DNA of 64,000 bases from Thermomonas sp. (GCF_029945965.1 NZ_JAQSDO010000008.1:218024-282023), one strand, 5' to 3'; counted from the stretch's first letter, positions 35,603 to 46,651 are shown. Numbers and translations: made by a program. Notes: generated from the sequence alone by a model not told the origin.

Positions 35603-37528
35603 TTACCGTGCAGTAGAGGTTTGCCGGTTGGCCTGCGGTACGGTGGCCCCGCGTGCCCTGAGTAATGCGATCGAGTGCCTCGGATTGAGCAAGCGGTACT
35701 TGCCCTCGTCAGATGTCGATGCACCTTCCAGAATCAGTGCTACCAGCTGTTCCGGTGTCAGCGATGGATTGATCGCGAGGAGTTTTGCGGCCAGGTTGGT
35801 GACCGCAGGAGCAGCGATCGAAGTTCCGGAAACCCGATCACGGCTGCCGCCGGGCAGCGTGCTTTCAACCTCAACGCCAGGCGCATAGATACGTACCCGT
35901 TCCCCATGACTTGAAGATTTCCACGCATCCCCTGCCTGGTCGACTGCACCGACTGTCAGCACGTTCGGCAAGTCGATATCCGACGGGGCGTCGAGGGCGA
36001 AGCGAATATCGCTGTTGCTGTTGCCTGCGGCTGGCAAGAACAGGATGCCCGGCGCGCTGGCCATTGCGGTGCGGAATGCATCGGCATAGATGCTGAATGC
36101 CTCCAGCGCGAGGGCCTTGCGCTTCTCGGATGTTTCACCGACGCCGTTAGCCGCCAATGTAGCTTCGATCTCCTCGAGCGAGGCGCCAAAACTCATGTTG
36201 ACGACGCGTGCTCCGTGCGCCTTCAGGTAAGTGACAATACGTCCCACCCGAATCGCTTCGAGGCGGGCGACCTGCGGCGTATACGCAGGTGGCGGGGTAC
36301 GGTACCAAGCTGATTCATCGCGAATCACCATCATTCGTGCAGCCGGATTGCCTTGCATCACGATCGCTGCAACCCTGGTGCCGTGTGAGAAAAACGAGTA
36401 GAAGTTCGCCGCTTCGCGTAGTGGCGCCACCTCTTCGATCAACAGGGCGTCCATGCGTTTGCGGAACGCGTCCGCGGCGGGAGTATCGCGATCGGCTCCG
36501 GCATCTCCCTGGCCGACGGTGATCGCGCGCAACTCGTCCTCTCGGCCAGGGTAGTGCTGGTCGAATGGCACCAGCGGCTCGGTGGCGGGTGCGCCGTTCT
36601 CATCGAAGCCAATGCCATGAATATCATCGATGTAACCGTTGCCGTCATCGTCCCGGCCATCTAGAAGTTCGCCAGGATTGCTCCAAAGGCGTTCGGGGAA
36701 TAGCGCGGTGTCCACGCCTTCGTCCCACACGGCCACGACGACTGGCGTCAGCGTGTCTGGTGGTTCCAGCGCCTGCATCCTTGCTGGCCAGATATCGGGC
36801 TTGCTCTTTTCATGTGCCTGGATGTAAGCGCGATAGACCGAGACATTGTCCGGTTTGAACTGCGCAAGCAGCGATACGGACAAGCGTGCACTCAGCAAAC
36901 TCGCGAGCATGTCCTGGCTGATTGGCTCGCCGCGCGCCACAAGTGGATCCAGGGTGGATTGCACCATGCCGATGGTTTGTACCTTCGCGCCAGGCATCAG
37001 GTGACCCGCTTTGCGTCGAAGCAACTCTTCGCCCACCACGTCCCAAGGGAGTTCGTGGATTGCCTTGCTCAAGTGTTCACGATAAAGCTCGTGCGCGCGT
37101 GTCGTATCGGTGCCGGCAGCCAAAGTTGCCGCAGCGGCTTCCGCCTCGATACCGACGAGAACGCGCGACGCGGGATTGTCCGACAACGCCCTGATTTTCT
37201 GGCTGTAGTGACTCACTGCGGGCACATCGCCGCGCAGCAGGGCCAGCGAACTCAACTTGGAGTAGAGCAAGCGCAAGGTGCGTTTGTCGGGAATGTCGTA
37301 GTCGCGCAGCGTGGCCTCGGTATCCGTACGCAGCTGTGCGGCGAGGGCGTCTAGCGCCGGGCCGCCGTCCAGCAGTTCGGAAGCGGTCGGTGTGCTGAGC
37401 CTGTAGCTGTGCTGGGGCAGCTCGGCTTGGCTGTGAACCACGGTGCGCTGCGCTGCTTGCGCAGCGTGCGGGTACGGCAGCTGAAGCAGCAAGATAGCGA
37501 GGCTGGTCTTGAAAACTAGATGACGCAT
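35603..37528 (-). CDS. S8 family (subtilisin-like) serine peptidase, exported
   Basis: A 641-residue subtilase with signal peptide [25 protein letters not shown]. The ATG at 37528 has GGAG about 8 bases upstream, unlike the ATG at 37540. A long N-terminal region (~30-260) precedes the catalytic domain: Asp in [13 protein letters not shown] near 270, His in [11 protein letters not shown] near 380, and Ser in [10 protein letters not shown] near 567. The long Asp-His spacing holds an acidic insert ([16 protein letters not shown]). It is probably secreted. It diverges from acs and lies 126 bp ahead of the M13 gene. Confidence 0.9.
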   Translation of the reverse strand: MRHLVFKTSLAILLLQLPYPHAAQAAQRTVVHSQAELPQHSYRLSTPTASELLDGGPALDALAAQLRTDTEATLRDYDIPDKRTLRLLYSKLSSLALLRGDVPAVSHYSQKIRALSDNPASRVLVGIEAEAAAATLAAGTDTTRAHELYREHLSKAIHELPWDVVGEELLRRKAGHLMPGAKVQTIGMVQSTLDPLVARGEPISQDMLASLLSARLSVSLLAQFKPDNVSVYRAYIQAHEKSKPDIWPARMQALEPPDTLTPVVVAVWDEGVDTALFPERLWSNPGELLDGRDDDGNGYIDDIHGIGFDENGAPATEPLVPFDQHYPGREDELRAITVGQGDAGADRDTPAADAFRKRMDALLIEEVAPLREAANFYSFFSHGTRVAAIVMQGNPAARMMVIRDESAWYRTPPPAYTPQVARLEAIRVGRIVTYLKAHGARVVNMSFGASLEEIEATLAANGVGETSEKRKALALEAFSIYADAFRTAMASAPGILFLPAAGNSNSDIRFALDAPSDIDLPNVLTVGAVDQAGDAWKSSSHGERVRIYAPGVEVESTLPGGSRDRVSGTSIAAPAVTNLAAKLLAINPSLTPEQLVALILEGASTSDEGKYRLLNPRHSIALLRARGATVPQANRQTSTAR

Positions 37529-37694
37529 GGAAATCTCCATCGAAGACGCGGGTTCTAGAGCGCATCGGTTCACTGAGTCAACGCAATCCACGGCGCCAAC
37601 CAGACATGCCGGACTTTGGGCACTTTCAGTGCACGGAATATCTCCAGGAAGTCAGGGGTCTACACTCGGGTCATCGTCGAAGGAGCGCATCGCC

Positions 37695-39641
37695 ATGACC
37701 GCCGAGTTGTATCCGGTACCTGCGGATTTCGCCGCCAATGCACGCATCTGTCGAGACGATTACCAGCGGATGCATGCGCATTCGCTGCAAGATCCTGCAG
37801 CGTTCTGGGCTGATGCCGCCAAGCGCCTGGACTGGATGCGGGTGCCGACGCAAATCAAGGATGTCAGCTTCGACGCGCACGATTTCCGCATCCGCTGGTT
37901 TGCCGATGGGCAGCTGAACGCGAGCGTCAATTGCCTGGACCGGCATCTGGACACGCGTGGCGACAAGATCGCATTGATCTTCGAGCCGGATTCACCGGAT
38001 GGAAAGGTTCAGCGCATCAGCTATCGCGAGTTGCACGCGCGGGTCTGCAAACTGGCCAACGCATTGCGCAACCTCGGCGTGGCCAAGGGCGACCGCGTCA
38101 CCATCTATCTGCCGATGATTCCCGAAGCGGTGGTGGCGATGCTGGCCTGCGCGCGGATCGGCGCGGTGCACATGGTGGTGTTCGGTGGATTCGCGCCGCA
38201 CTCGATCGCCGACCGCATCGCCGATTGCACCAGCAAGCTCATCATCACCGCCGATGAAGGCCTGCGCGGCGGCAAGCATGTGCCATTGAAGGTCAATGTC
38301 GATGCCGCGCTGGCGATGCCCGGCACCAATTCCGTGGAAACGGTGCTGGTGGTGCGCCATACCGGCGCCGCGGTGGACATGCAGATGCCGCGTGACCGCT
38401 GGTATGACGCGGTGGTCGATGCACAGCCGGCCACGTGCGAACCCGAACGCATGAACGCGGAGGATCCGCTGTTCATCCTTTACACGTCGGGCAGCACCGG
38501 CAAGCCGAAGGGCGTACTGCACACCACCGGAGGCTATTTACTGTGGGCGGCCTACACCCATGAGGCCGTGTTCGACCTGCGCGACGACGATGTGTTCTGG
38601 TGCACCGCCGATGTCGGCTGGGTCACCGGCCACAGTTACATCGTGTATGGCCCGCTGGCCAATGGTACGACCGAAGTCATTTTCGAAGGTGTGCCGAATT
38701 ATCCGGATGCCTCGCGCTTCTGGCAGGTGATCGACAAGCACCAGGTCAGCCTGTTCTACACGGCGCCGACCGCGATCCGCTCACTGATGCGAGAAGGCGA
38801 CGGGCCAGTCAAAGCGACATCGCGAGCATCACTGCGCGTGCTGGGCAGCGTGGGCGAACCGATCAATCCGGAAGCCTGGCGCTGGTATCACGAAATCGTC
38901 GGTGACAGTCGTTGCCCGATCGTTGATACCTGGTGGCAAACCGAAACTGGCGGCATCCTGATTTCACCGTTGCCGGGCGCGATTGACACCAAACCCGGCT
39001 CGGCCACGCTGCCATTCTTCGGCGTGCAACCGGCCATCGTCGATGCCGAAGGCAAGCACCTGGAAGGCGAAGCTGAAGGCAACCTGGTGTTGCTCGACTC
39101 ATGGCCCGGGCAGATGCGCAGCATGTACGGCGACCATCAACGTTTCATCGACACCTATTTCAAGACATACCCCGGTAGCTATTTCACTGGCGACGGTTGC
39201 CGACGCGATACCGATGGTTATTACTGGATCACCGGCCGCGTGGACGACGTGATCAACGTAAGCGGCCATCGGATCGGCACTGCTGAAGTGGAAAGCGCGC
39301 TGGTCTCCCACCTGGATGTGGCCGAAGCGGCGGTGGTTGGGTTCCCGCACGACATCAAGGGCCAGGGCATCTATGCCTACGTCACTTTGAAACAAGGCGT
39401 GGAAGCGACCGAGGACCTGCGCAAGGCGCTGGTGCAGCAGGTGCGGCACGAGATTGGCCCGACCGCGACACCCGACCACATCCAGTGGGCGCCGGGACTT
39501 CCGAAGACGCGCAGCGGCAAGATCATGCGCCGCATCCTGCGCAAGATCGCCGAGAACGCACCGGATCAGTTGGGCGACACCAGCACGCTGGCGGATCCTT
39601 CGGTGGTCGAGTTGCTGGTACGCGAACGGCGCGAGGCCTGA
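37695..39641 (+). CDS. acs: acetyl-CoA synthetase
   Basis: Converts acetate, ATP and CoA to acetyl-CoA through acetyl-AMP. The 648 residues match E. coli Acs (652). Visible: the AMP-binding P-loop [11 protein letters not shown] near 265, WWQTETGG near 417, [10 protein letters not shown], and the acetylatable catalytic Lys in TRSGKIMRR near 608. The start ATG follows AGGAG by 9 bases. It stands between the divergent subtilase and a converging regulator gene, 16 bp away. Lys acetylation is the usual control in this family. Confidence 0.97.
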   Translation: MTAELYPVPADFAANARICRDDYQRMHAHSLQDPAAFWADAAKRLDWMRVPTQIKDVSFDAHDFRIRWFADGQLNASVNCLDRHLDTRGDKIALIFEPDSPDGKVQRISYRELHARVCKLANALRNLGVAKGDRVTIYLPMIPEAVVAMLACARIGAVHMVVFGGFAPHSIADRIADCTSKLIITADEGLRGGKHVPLKVNVDAALAMPGTNSVETVLVVRHTGAAVDMQMPRDRWYDAVVDAQPATCEPERMNAEDPLFILYTSGSTGKPKGVLHTTGGYLLWAAYTHEAVFDLRDDDVFWCTADVGWVTGHSYIVYGPLANGTTEVIFEGVPNYPDASRFWQVIDKHQVSLFYTAPTAIRSLMREGDGPVKATSRASLRVLGSVGEPINPEAWRWYHEIVGDSRCPIVDTWWQTETGGILISPLPGAIDTKPGSATLPFFGVQPAIVDAEGKHLEGEAEGNLVLLDSWPGQMRSMYGDHQRFIDTYFKTYPGSYFTGDGCRRDTDGYYWITGRVDDVINVSGHRIGTAEVESALVSHLDVAEAAVVGFPHDIKGQGIYAYVTLKQGVEATEDLRKALVQQVRHEIGPTATPDHIQWAPGLPKTRSGKIMRRILRKIAENAPDQLGDTSTLADPSVVELLVRERREA

Positions 39642-39657
39642 TCTCTCAAAACCCGGT

Positions 39658-42531
39658 TTACAGATCGCGCGTTGCGGGATCGGAGGCGGCCATGAGTGGC
39701 GCCTTCGCCATGATCGGCAGCGATGCGGTCAGCCAGGCCAGGTTCGCGCCACGCAAGCCGGTGCGCGCGGCCAGTGCCGAGCGGGCGGCGGGGGTGCAGT
39801 CGCCAAAGACGGCATTTGCGGACATCAGGCTGTGGGCTTCCATTTGCACCTGGACGTCGCCAAGCCGGTGTGCCATGGCATCCAGTTGCTCGAGAACATT
39901 GCTGGCTTCCACGCGATCGCCACGGGCCATCGCATCGACCATTTCGACTTCGCGCAACCGATAGTCCGGGATCCAGGCGTCCGCCGGTATCAGCTTGCGT
40001 GCGTCGGCGGCGAACGTGGTGCTCGCTGCCCACTGTCCGCGCGCAGCCGCCACTTCGGCCATGCCGGTCTTGGCCAGCGCAAGCAGCAGATCGTATCCGG
40101 CGGCATTGGCGCCTTGCACGACAGGCGGGTACAGACTGGCGGCGGCGTGCAGGTCGCCGGCACGCGCCAGCAGCGGCGCCAAGTTGATCGACATGATCCA
40201 GCGGTCAGGGCCATCGGGCGTCTGCCGTAACTGTGCAAGGGATACCTGCAACGGCTTTAACGCGGAGGCGCGGTCACCGGCAACCAGATCGCTGTTGGCA
40301 CGTCCGACAATCATCTGCCATTGGTTGTCGGCCTGTTGTGCGTCAGCGCATTGGGTCCAGGCGGCGCGCGCCTGCGCGAGTCGGCCTTGCTGCAACAACA
40401 GTTCGCCGCGTTGGCAGTCGAACTCCGCGAGTGCATACGGAGGCAAGGGCCTCCCGCGTTCGACGGCGGCGCGCTGGCTGCGATCGATCACTGCCAGTGC
40501 ATGCGCGTAACGTCCACGGATCTGGTCGACGCTGGCCTCGTACTGGTCGACCATGGCCAGGCTCGTACCCTGCAGGTGCGAGTTGTGCAGGCGAGTGATC
40601 CGGCGGGCGGCACCTGCAAGATCCGCGCGCAGCAGGTCGTCGTTGAGCAGGTGCAGATCGACGATTTCCTGCTTGAGTGTATTGCCCGAATCGATGGCGA
40701 TCGCAAGCGCCTGCTGCAGCCGTTCGCGATAGGCAGCATGGTGGCCGGCAGCGAATTGCTGCATGCCAACGCGTAATAGCAGTCCGATTTCAAGGTTGCG
40801 ATACCCGCCCGCCCGGGCCTCTGCCAGCAGCTGGTCCATGTGGGCGCGTGAATTAGTGGTGGGGTGGGCCGTCTCCCCGAGTACGCGTGCGAGCAGTGCA
40901 TCGAACTCGTCGCCGCCGGATGCAAAGGCCTCGGCGGCGCGCTCATAAAGCGTGAAGTCGGCCTTGTCCTGATGCTGCATCGCGTCGATCTGCGCCAGCA
41001 CCAGCAGCGCGTTGCCACGTTCCAGCGACCAACCGTCGCCGGCAGCCTCGGCCAGGTTGTAGGCGTCTTGCGCACTATTGCGTGCGCGCTGCCGATTGCC
41101 CAGGTTGCCATCGACATCCGCCAGTGCCAGCAACTGGTCTATCCGCATTGCAATCGGCTGCTGTTCCCAGTCCGGGCGCGTGAGGATGGTGCGTGCCTGT
41201 TCAAGCTCGCCGCTCCTGGCGAGGAAGTTGGCCTGCTGCAACGCGAATTCGGTCTTGTGCGGATACCTTTGCGCAAGCCGGGCATAGGCCCGGGCAGCAT
41301 CGGCAGGCCGTTGCGGGTCCAGTCCCAGTTGCCATGCCGCAAGCACGGCTGAGGTCTCGGGCGGCAGCGGATTCAGGTTCTTGCGCGCCATCGATACCTG
41401 CGCCTGCGCGGGTGCGGCCTGCCCGAGCTTGGAAAGCGCCTGCGCCATCTGCAGCCTGGCCAGGCCGAAACCGGGTGCGCGGGCCACGACCTCCTTGCCT
41501 GCCTGCACGGACGCGACCCAGTCGCGGCGCTGATGTGCGTCGTATGCGTCGACGAACCGGCGCGCGGCCTGTGGATCCAGCGCCAACTCCGGCCATTGCG
41601 TGGCTGCGCGTCCGGGTAGCAGCCGCTGCACGAGCTGCACCGAGAGCTGGTCGACCATCTGCGGGACCTGCGCTTGTGGGCCGGACAGTTGCAACTGGTC
41701 GGCGCCGCCGCTGATGCGGGCACGGACATAGGCCTGGTCCGGATGTCCGGGCAACTGGCCCGAACTGATCAGCACGATGTCGGGAGATGCGTCGATCAAT
41801 TTGCTGGACAGGTCGGCCTCGGACAGCAGCACAACCTCGGGCAACGACATCAGCTTCCATTCCAGCCAGGCGTGCAGCAACCGCCCCGGCCAGCGTGCGT
41901 CACCGCCTGCGGCCGGATCCCTGACATCGACCAGTGCCACCGCAATCGCTTTCCTGACAGGTGCTGTTTCCGGACTGGCTGTTTGGTGCGTGCGCAGCCA
42001 GGAACCGACTCCCAGGGCCACGACGAGGACAAGCAAAGCGCCTGCCAACCAGCGCACAGGTCGTCGGCGAACAGCAGTGGCCGGTATCTGGCCGAGACTA
42101 TCCGTGGCCGGAGGGCATGACGTCGTCGCTATCGTTTCGGTTGCGGGTAGGTCTTCGGTTGGCACCGTGGCCGTCTCATCAAGGACCTCGGGCGCGGACG
42201 GCGGTTCGAACACAAAACCGCCCTTGGCCACGGTGCGCACCCAGGACTTGCGATCCGGTCCCAGCGCCTTGCGCAACAACCAGACGGTCTGCGAAAGGTT
42301 GGCGTCTTCGACCACGACGTCCTGCCACACGCGTTCGAACAGTTCGGCACGCGAATGCAACACATGAGGTTCGGCCAGGAACAGCACCAGCAGGTCGAAC
42401 ACCCGCTGCGGCAACTCGACTTGCGGCTCACCGTCACCCAAAAGCAACCGATACCGCAGGTCGATCTGCAGCTCGGCGATGCGCAGGCGTTGTGTTGCCG
42501 CCGGCCAGGGCGGGTATCTGGATTCCGTCAT
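39658..42531 (-). CDS. winged-helix/TPR transcription regulator (CadC-like)
   Basis: A 957-residue protein with an N-terminal OmpR-type winged helix (VELPQRVFDLLVLFLAEPH to VRTVAKGGFVFEPP), including ANLSQTVWLLRKAL. A single membrane span lies near 155-175 (WLAGALLVLVVALGVGSWL). A long Ala/Leu-rich TPR-like region fills the rest. No TolB-like domain is obvious, unlike the regulator at 17710. It is likely a membrane-bound one-component regulator sensing outside the cytoplasm. It diverges from the M4 peptidase gene across a 382-bp gap holding a phased AATTGATG array. Confidence 0.85.
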   Translation of the reverse strand: MTESRYPPWPAATQRLRIAELQIDLRYRLLLGDGEPQVELPQRVFDLLVLFLAEPHVLHSRAELFERVWQDVVVEDANLSQTVWLLRKALGPDRKSWVRTVAKGGFVFEPPSAPEVLDETATVPTEDLPATETIATTSCPPATDSLGQIPATAVRRRPVRWLAGALLVLVVALGVGSWLRTHQTASPETAPVRKAIAVALVDVRDPAAGGDARWPGRLLHAWLEWKLMSLPEVVLLSEADLSSKLIDASPDIVLISSGQLPGHPDQAYVRARISGGADQLQLSGPQAQVPQMVDQLSVQLVQRLLPGRAATQWPELALDPQAARRFVDAYDAHQRRDWVASVQAGKEVVARAPGFGLARLQMAQALSKLGQAAPAQAQVSMARKNLNPLPPETSAVLAAWQLGLDPQRPADAARAYARLAQRYPHKTEFALQQANFLARSGELEQARTILTRPDWEQQPIAMRIDQLLALADVDGNLGNRQRARNSAQDAYNLAEAAGDGWSLERGNALLVLAQIDAMQHQDKADFTLYERAAEAFASGGDEFDALLARVLGETAHPTTNSRAHMDQLLAEARAGGYRNLEIGLLLRVGMQQFAAGHHAAYRERLQQALAIAIDSGNTLKQEIVDLHLLNDDLLRADLAGAARRITRLHNSHLQGTSLAMVDQYEASVDQIRGRYAHALAVIDRSQRAAVERGRPLPPYALAEFDCQRGELLLQQGRLAQARAAWTQCADAQQADNQWQMIVGRANSDLVAGDRASALKPLQVSLAQLRQTPDGPDRWIMSINLAPLLARAGDLHAAASLYPPVVQGANAAGYDLLLALAKTGMAEVAAARGQWAASTTFAADARKLIPADAWIPDYRLREVEMVDAMARGDRVEASNVLEQLDAMAHRLGDVQVQMEAHSLMSANAVFGDCTPAARSALAARTGLRGANLAWLTASLPIMAKAPLMAASDPATRDL

Positions 42532-42913
42532 TGGGGCTCGTGCATGGGTACGACCCGACGCCGCATCCTAACCGGGAAACGCCACCGACCCGCATTCAGT
42601 AAGCCGTCACCGGCATGCAGTACGCCTGCGTGTGGTGCCGTGTCGGTGCTGTCTGAGGGCCTGAAAGCACCAATTGATGCGCAATTGATGAGGAATTGAT
42701 GCCGCCATGAAGCCCTGTCGCCAAGTTGTCACCTACACGTGGAGTGCGCTTCCGCCGATCGGCCACGAGCGCCGCGATCTCTTTCCTGAAGGGCGCGGCA
42801 ACCGGGGAGGCTCAGACGGACGAGGCAGGGACTGCCGCCAAGCGCTGGATTTCACTGTGAATGCACGACCCACGCCGCCCCCGCGGCACAACCCAATCAG
42901 TTGGAGGAAACAC
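42532..42913. other. divergent intergenic region between regulator and M4 peptidase
   Basis: 382 bp with no convincing gene. The M4 reading frame stays open upstream to 42707, but the signal peptide and ribosome site show translation starts at 42914. The region contains the phased AATTGATG array and probably the promoters of both divergent genes; I could not identify clear -10/-35 boxes. Confidence 0.6.
42672..42701. promoter_or_regulatory. three AATTGATG direct repeats with an 11-bp period
   Basis: AATTGATG occurs at 42672, 42683 and 42694 with spacers CGC and AGG. The exact 11-bp spacing puts all copies on about the same helix face, as in tandem sites of OmpR/PhoB-type winged-helix proteins. 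It is 141 bp from the divergent regulator start and 213 bp from the M4 peptidase start. Confidence 0.6.
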
Positions 42914-45106
42914 GTGAATCGATCAATACGAATCACCGCACTTGCCCTGGCGAGCGTGGCCTTTGCCGGCGGCGCCGCCGCCGCAAACCGCGTCGACCTG
43001 CATGGCACGAACCTTTCCCATCTCAAGCAGCAGTATCAGTCCGTGGCCGCCACCCATGGGATTGCCGCGATGAGGCATACCCGCCATGAACAGTTCATCG
43101 GCACGGACGCAAACTCGCGTCTGCTGATGAAGCGCAACCATGCAAGCCATGGCGTGCGTAATTATCGCTATGACCAGACTTTCCGAGGTATCCCGGTGTT
43201 CGGTGAAGGCATCGTGGTCAGCGAGGACGCCGCCGGCAACGTGCGCAAGCTGTTCGGCAACATGGCCAGTGGCCTGGAGCAGGACATCACTTCGGTCAAG
43301 CCGAGCCTGAGCAAAGCCCAGGGCCTGCTTGCCGGCAAGCGTGCCGGTCTTGGCAAGCGCCTGTCGGGCATGCTCACCGAAAACGAGTCCTCCAACCTGG
43401 TGATCTTCATCGACGATGCCGGCCGTGGCCACCTAGCCTATGCGGTGTCCTTCTTTGCCGATGCGGTTGCTGGTGGTAGCCCGACCCGCCCAACCGTGCT
43501 GGTCGATGCCCAGAACGGTCGCGTGCTGAAGCAGTGGGAAGCGCTGACGACCGCCAATGGCACCGGTCCCGGTGGTAACCAGAAGACGGGTCAGTACGAA
43601 TTCGGCACGGACTTCGGTTACATGAACGTGGGGCAGAGCGGCAACACCTGCACCATGAACAACAGCAATGTGCGTGCCGTGAACCTCAATGGTTCAACCG
43701 GCAGCAGCACGACCGCATTTACATACACCTGCCCGCGCAACACCTACAAGACCATCAATGGCGGCTATTCGCCGATCAATGATGCGTTCTATTTCGGCGG
43801 CGTGATCACCGACATGTACCCGGCCTACACCGGCTACAACGCGTTGTCGTTCCAGCTGATCATGCGTGTGCACTACAGCTCGCAGTACGAGAACGCATTC
43901 TGGAACGGCTCCAACATGAGCTTCGGCGACGGCAAGAACACGTTCTACCCGCTGGTCAGCTCCGACGTGGCCGGTCATGAGGTCTCGCACGGCTTCACCG
44001 AGCAGCATTCCAACCTGACCTATTCCGGCCAGTCCGGTGGCATGAATGAGGCGTTCTCGGACATGGGTGGCGAGGCGACCGAGTACTACCTGAAGGGTAG
44101 CAACGACTACCTGGTTGGCCAGGAAATTTTCAAGGGCAATGGCGCGCTGCGCTACATGTGCAATCCGACCCAGGACGGCAGTTCGATCGACAATGCCTCC
44201 AACTACACCAGCGGCATGGATCCGCACTACTCCTCGGGCGTGTACAACAAGATGTTTTGTAAATTGGCCAAGACCTCCGGCTGGGGTGTCCCGACGGCGT
44301 TCAAGGTCATGGCGCGTGCCAACGCCGAGTACTGGACCTCGAGCAGCACCTACGCCAGCGGTGCCTGCGGCGTGATCACGGCGGCTACGGACCTTGGACT
44401 GAGTACATCGGCTGTGGCAGCTGCATTCACCAGCGTCGGTGTCAGCACCAGCAGTTGTGGCGGTGGCGGTGGCGGTGGCACCGGTGGTGCGTTGACCAAG
44501 GGCACGGCGGTGAGCGGCATCAGCCAGAGCACCGGCAACGATGTGGTCTACACCATGGTGGTGCCATCCGGTGCCACCGCTCTGAGCTTCACCATGTCCG
44601 GTGGTACCGGCGATGCCGACATGTACGTCAAGTTCGGCAGCACACCGACCGACACTTCCTACGATTGCCGTCCGTACAAGTCCGGAAATTCGGAAAGCTG
44701 CTCATTCGCATCTCCATCCACGGGTACCTACTACGTTCGCTTGAAGGCGTATTCCAGCTTCACGGGCGCAAGCCTGATCGGTGACTACACGGCGGGCGGC
44801 GGCGGCGGCGGCGGGAGCAGCAGTGTGTTGCTGCCGACAGTGTCCAGGGGCAATACGTCCGCGACGTATACCCTGACCGTGGCCTCGGGCCAGACCGGCG
44901 TCATCAGCATCTCCGGCGGCACCGGTGATGCGGACCTGTATGTGAAAAAGGGCAGTGCCCCTACGACAAGCAGCTACGACTGCCGTCCGTACAAGTCCGG
45001 CAACAGCGAGAGCTGCACCGTGACGAGCGCTGGCACGTACTACATGAACGTCCGCGCCTACCAGTCGTTCTCTGGCGTTACCTTGACGGGGGCAACTTCG
45101 CCCTGA
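42914..45106 (+). CDS. M4 family (thermolysin-like) metallopeptidase with two PPC domains
   Basis: A 730-residue secreted zinc peptidase starting at GTG 42914, preceded by GGAGG; a signal peptide follows directly (ALALASVAFAGGAAAA). The propeptide (FTP and PepSY-like) spans to about residue 195. The catalytic domain has HEVSH near 355 and the third ligand in GGMNEAFSDMGGE near 379. Two prepeptidase C-terminal (PPC) domains follow Gly-rich linkers. Both contain the same loop SYDCRPYKSGNSESC. PPC domains are usually removed or aid secretion. A terminator follows. Confidence 0.94.
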   Translation: MNRSIRITALALASVAFAGGAAAANRVDLHGTNLSHLKQQYQSVAATHGIAAMRHTRHEQFIGTDANSRLLMKRNHASHGVRNYRYDQTFRGIPVFGEGIVVSEDAAGNVRKLFGNMASGLEQDITSVKPSLSKAQGLLAGKRAGLGKRLSGMLTENESSNLVIFIDDAGRGHLAYAVSFFADAVAGGSPTRPTVLVDAQNGRVLKQWEALTTANGTGPGGNQKTGQYEFGTDFGYMNVGQSGNTCTMNNSNVRAVNLNGSTGSSTTAFTYTCPRNTYKTINGGYSPINDAFYFGGVITDMYPAYTGYNALSFQLIMRVHYSSQYENAFWNGSNMSFGDGKNTFYPLVSSDVAGHEVSHGFTEQHSNLTYSGQSGGMNEAFSDMGGEATEYYLKGSNDYLVGQEIFKGNGALRYMCNPTQDGSSIDNASNYTSGMDPHYSSGVYNKMFCKLAKTSGWGVPTAFKVMARANAEYWTSSSTYASGACGVITAATDLGLSTSAVAAAFTSVGVSTSSCGGGGGGGTGGALTKGTAVSGISQSTGNDVVYTMVVPSGATALSFTMSGGTGDADMYVKFGSTPTDTSYDCRPYKSGNSESCSFASPSTGTYYVRLKAYSSFTGASLIGDYTAGGGGGGGSSSVLLPTVSRGNTSATYTLTVASGQTGVISISGGTGDADLYVKKGSAPTTSSYDCRPYKSGNSESCTVTSAGTYYMNVRAYQSFSGVTLTGATSP

Positions 45107-45134
45107 CTTACCGCTGAAAAGTAATACAACTTCG

Positions 45135-45164
45135 GACCCCGGCCTCGTGCCGGGGTTCTTTTTT
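45135..45164 (+). terminator. rho-independent terminator after the M4 peptidase gene
   Basis: ACCCCGGC (45136-45143) pairs with GCCGGGGT (45149-45156) around a 5-base loop and is followed by TCTTTTTT. It lies about 30 bp after the stop. Confidence 0.9.
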
Positions 45165-45217
45165 AGCTCTTCAGCCAAGCCCTGGAGGAATGGCAGGTCG
45201 GGCCTTGCGCCGTTCCA

Positions 45218-46651
45218 CTACAGGAACGAGTCCGCCAGCCGCGCGATGCCGGCCAGGCTGCGTTCCCACGCGGGCCGCTTGCGCCACTGATCGATATCGA
45301 TGATGTCGGCATCGGCCAGGTAGTCCGCTTCGATCCTGCGCAGCTGCGCCACAACTTCGTGGTCGTAGCAGAGCAGGCCTAGTTCTGCATTGAGTGCGAA
45401 GGAGCGGATGTCGAGGTTGATCGAACCGACCAGGGCGATCTCGTCATCCACAGTCAAGTGCTTTGCGTGCAGGAAATGCGGACGGTACAGCGCGATGCGC
45501 ACGCCGGCGGCAAGCAGGGTGTCGATATAGGAATCCTGCGCCCACGCAGTCAGGTGCTGGTTATTGCTTTTGGAGAGGATCAGCTGGACCTCGATCCCGG
45601 ACAGCGCGGCGATTTCCAGCGCATCTAGGGTGGCGTCATCAGGCACGAAATAGGGCGTGGCCAGTACCAGCCGCTTGCGCGCGCGCTGGGCAAGTGCAAT
45701 GACCATGTTGCGCGCGTTGGCGAACGGATACGCCGGGCCGCTCGGCAGCAATTGTGCAGGCGTACCGCCGGCGATCTCCGGGGGATGTTCCGGCATCGCC
45801 AGCGTGATGCCGGTTTCGATGTACCAGTCGCTGGCGAACAGTGCGCCCAGCTGCGCCACCACCGGACCCTGCACGCGGATGACGACCTCGCGGTTGGGAT
45901 GGCCCGGCACGAACGTCGCCTCTGCCAGGTTCTGCGAGCCGGTGTAGCCGATGCGGCGGTCGATTACCGCGAGCTTGCGATGGTTGCGCAGGTCCATCCG
46001 CGCACTGCGTCGCCAGGCCAGGCCGCCGGCCAGCATCGCCTGGACTTCCACGCCAGCCGCGCGCAATGGCTTGGCGAACGCACGCAGGCCGCGTTTCGCG
46101 CCGACATCGTCGAGCAGCACCCGGCAATGCACGCCGCGTCCGGCGGCGGCGCGTAGTGCATCGGCGACGGCATGGCCGATCGCATCGTCGAACATCAAGT
46201 AGTACAGCAGGTGCACTTCGGAGCGCGCGCTGGCGATGTCGTCCAACAATGACTTGAGCGAGGCGTCATAGTCGTCCAGCAGAGCCACCGCATTGCCCGG
46301 CATCGGCATGAAATCCCCGATGCGCTCGCCAAGGCGTGCGATGTCGTCGGCGATGGCATCGTCATGCGGCACCCAGCGCAGCTTGACCAGCGGTTGCTGG
46401 CGCTCGGCGATCACGCGCGAGGCATTGGCCTGGCGTTCGCGTCGCTGTTTGGACACCCATGGTTGTCCAAACGCGAGGTACAGCGGCAGGCCAAGCAGGG
46501 GCACGAAGCCCACCAGCAACAGCCAGCTGCGCGCCGCCGCGGGCGGGCTGCGTACCGGGATCCAGAACAGCGCGGCGATACGAATCGTCCAGTCAGCGAT
46601 CAGTATCCAGGTGGCGGTCTGCAATTCAAAAGCCATGCCCGATTGCACCAT
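45218..46651 (-). CDS. cls: cardiolipin synthase (phospholipase D family)
   Basis: Condenses phosphatidylglycerol to cardiolipin at the inner membrane. The 477 residues have two N-terminal membrane spans (to about 60) and two HKD motifs: NHRKLAVID with GSQNLAE near 224, and HAKHLTVDD with GSINLDIRS near 397. These define the PLD superfamily and ClsA-like architecture. An ATG five codons in (MAFELQ) is an alternative start; neither has a strong ribosome site. It is convergent with the M4 gene. Confidence 0.92.
   Translation of the reverse strand: MVQSGMAFELQTATWILIADWTIRIAALFWIPVRSPPAAARSWLLLVGFVPLLGLPLYLAFGQPWVSKQRRERQANASRVIAERQQPLVKLRWVPHDDAIADDIARLGERIGDFMPMPGNAVALLDDYDASLKSLLDDIASARSEVHLLYYLMFDDAIGHAVADALRAAAGRGVHCRVLLDDVGAKRGLRAFAKPLRAAGVEVQAMLAGGLAWRRSARMDLRNHRKLAVIDRRIGYTGSQNLAEATFVPGHPNREVVIRVQGPVVAQLGALFASDWYIETGITLAMPEHPPEIAGGTPAQLLPSGPAYPFANARNMVIALAQRARKRLVLATPYFVPDDATLDALEIAALSGIEVQLILSKSNNQHLTAWAQDSYIDTLLAAGVRIALYRPHFLHAKHLTVDDEIALVGSINLDIRSFALNAELGLLCYDHEVVAQLRRIEADYLADADIIDIDQWRKRPAWERSLAGIARLADSFL

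Noticed and set aside
42707-42913. Upstream extension of the M4 peptidase frame
   Set aside because: A GTG at 42914 with GGAGG ahead and an immediate signal peptide is the better start; the extension is not signal-like.
45178-45221. Possible GTAG-type REP at the cls stop codon
   Set aside because: The stop lies in GTAG on the minus strand, but the following sequence gives only a 4-bp outer stem and no clean hairpin.
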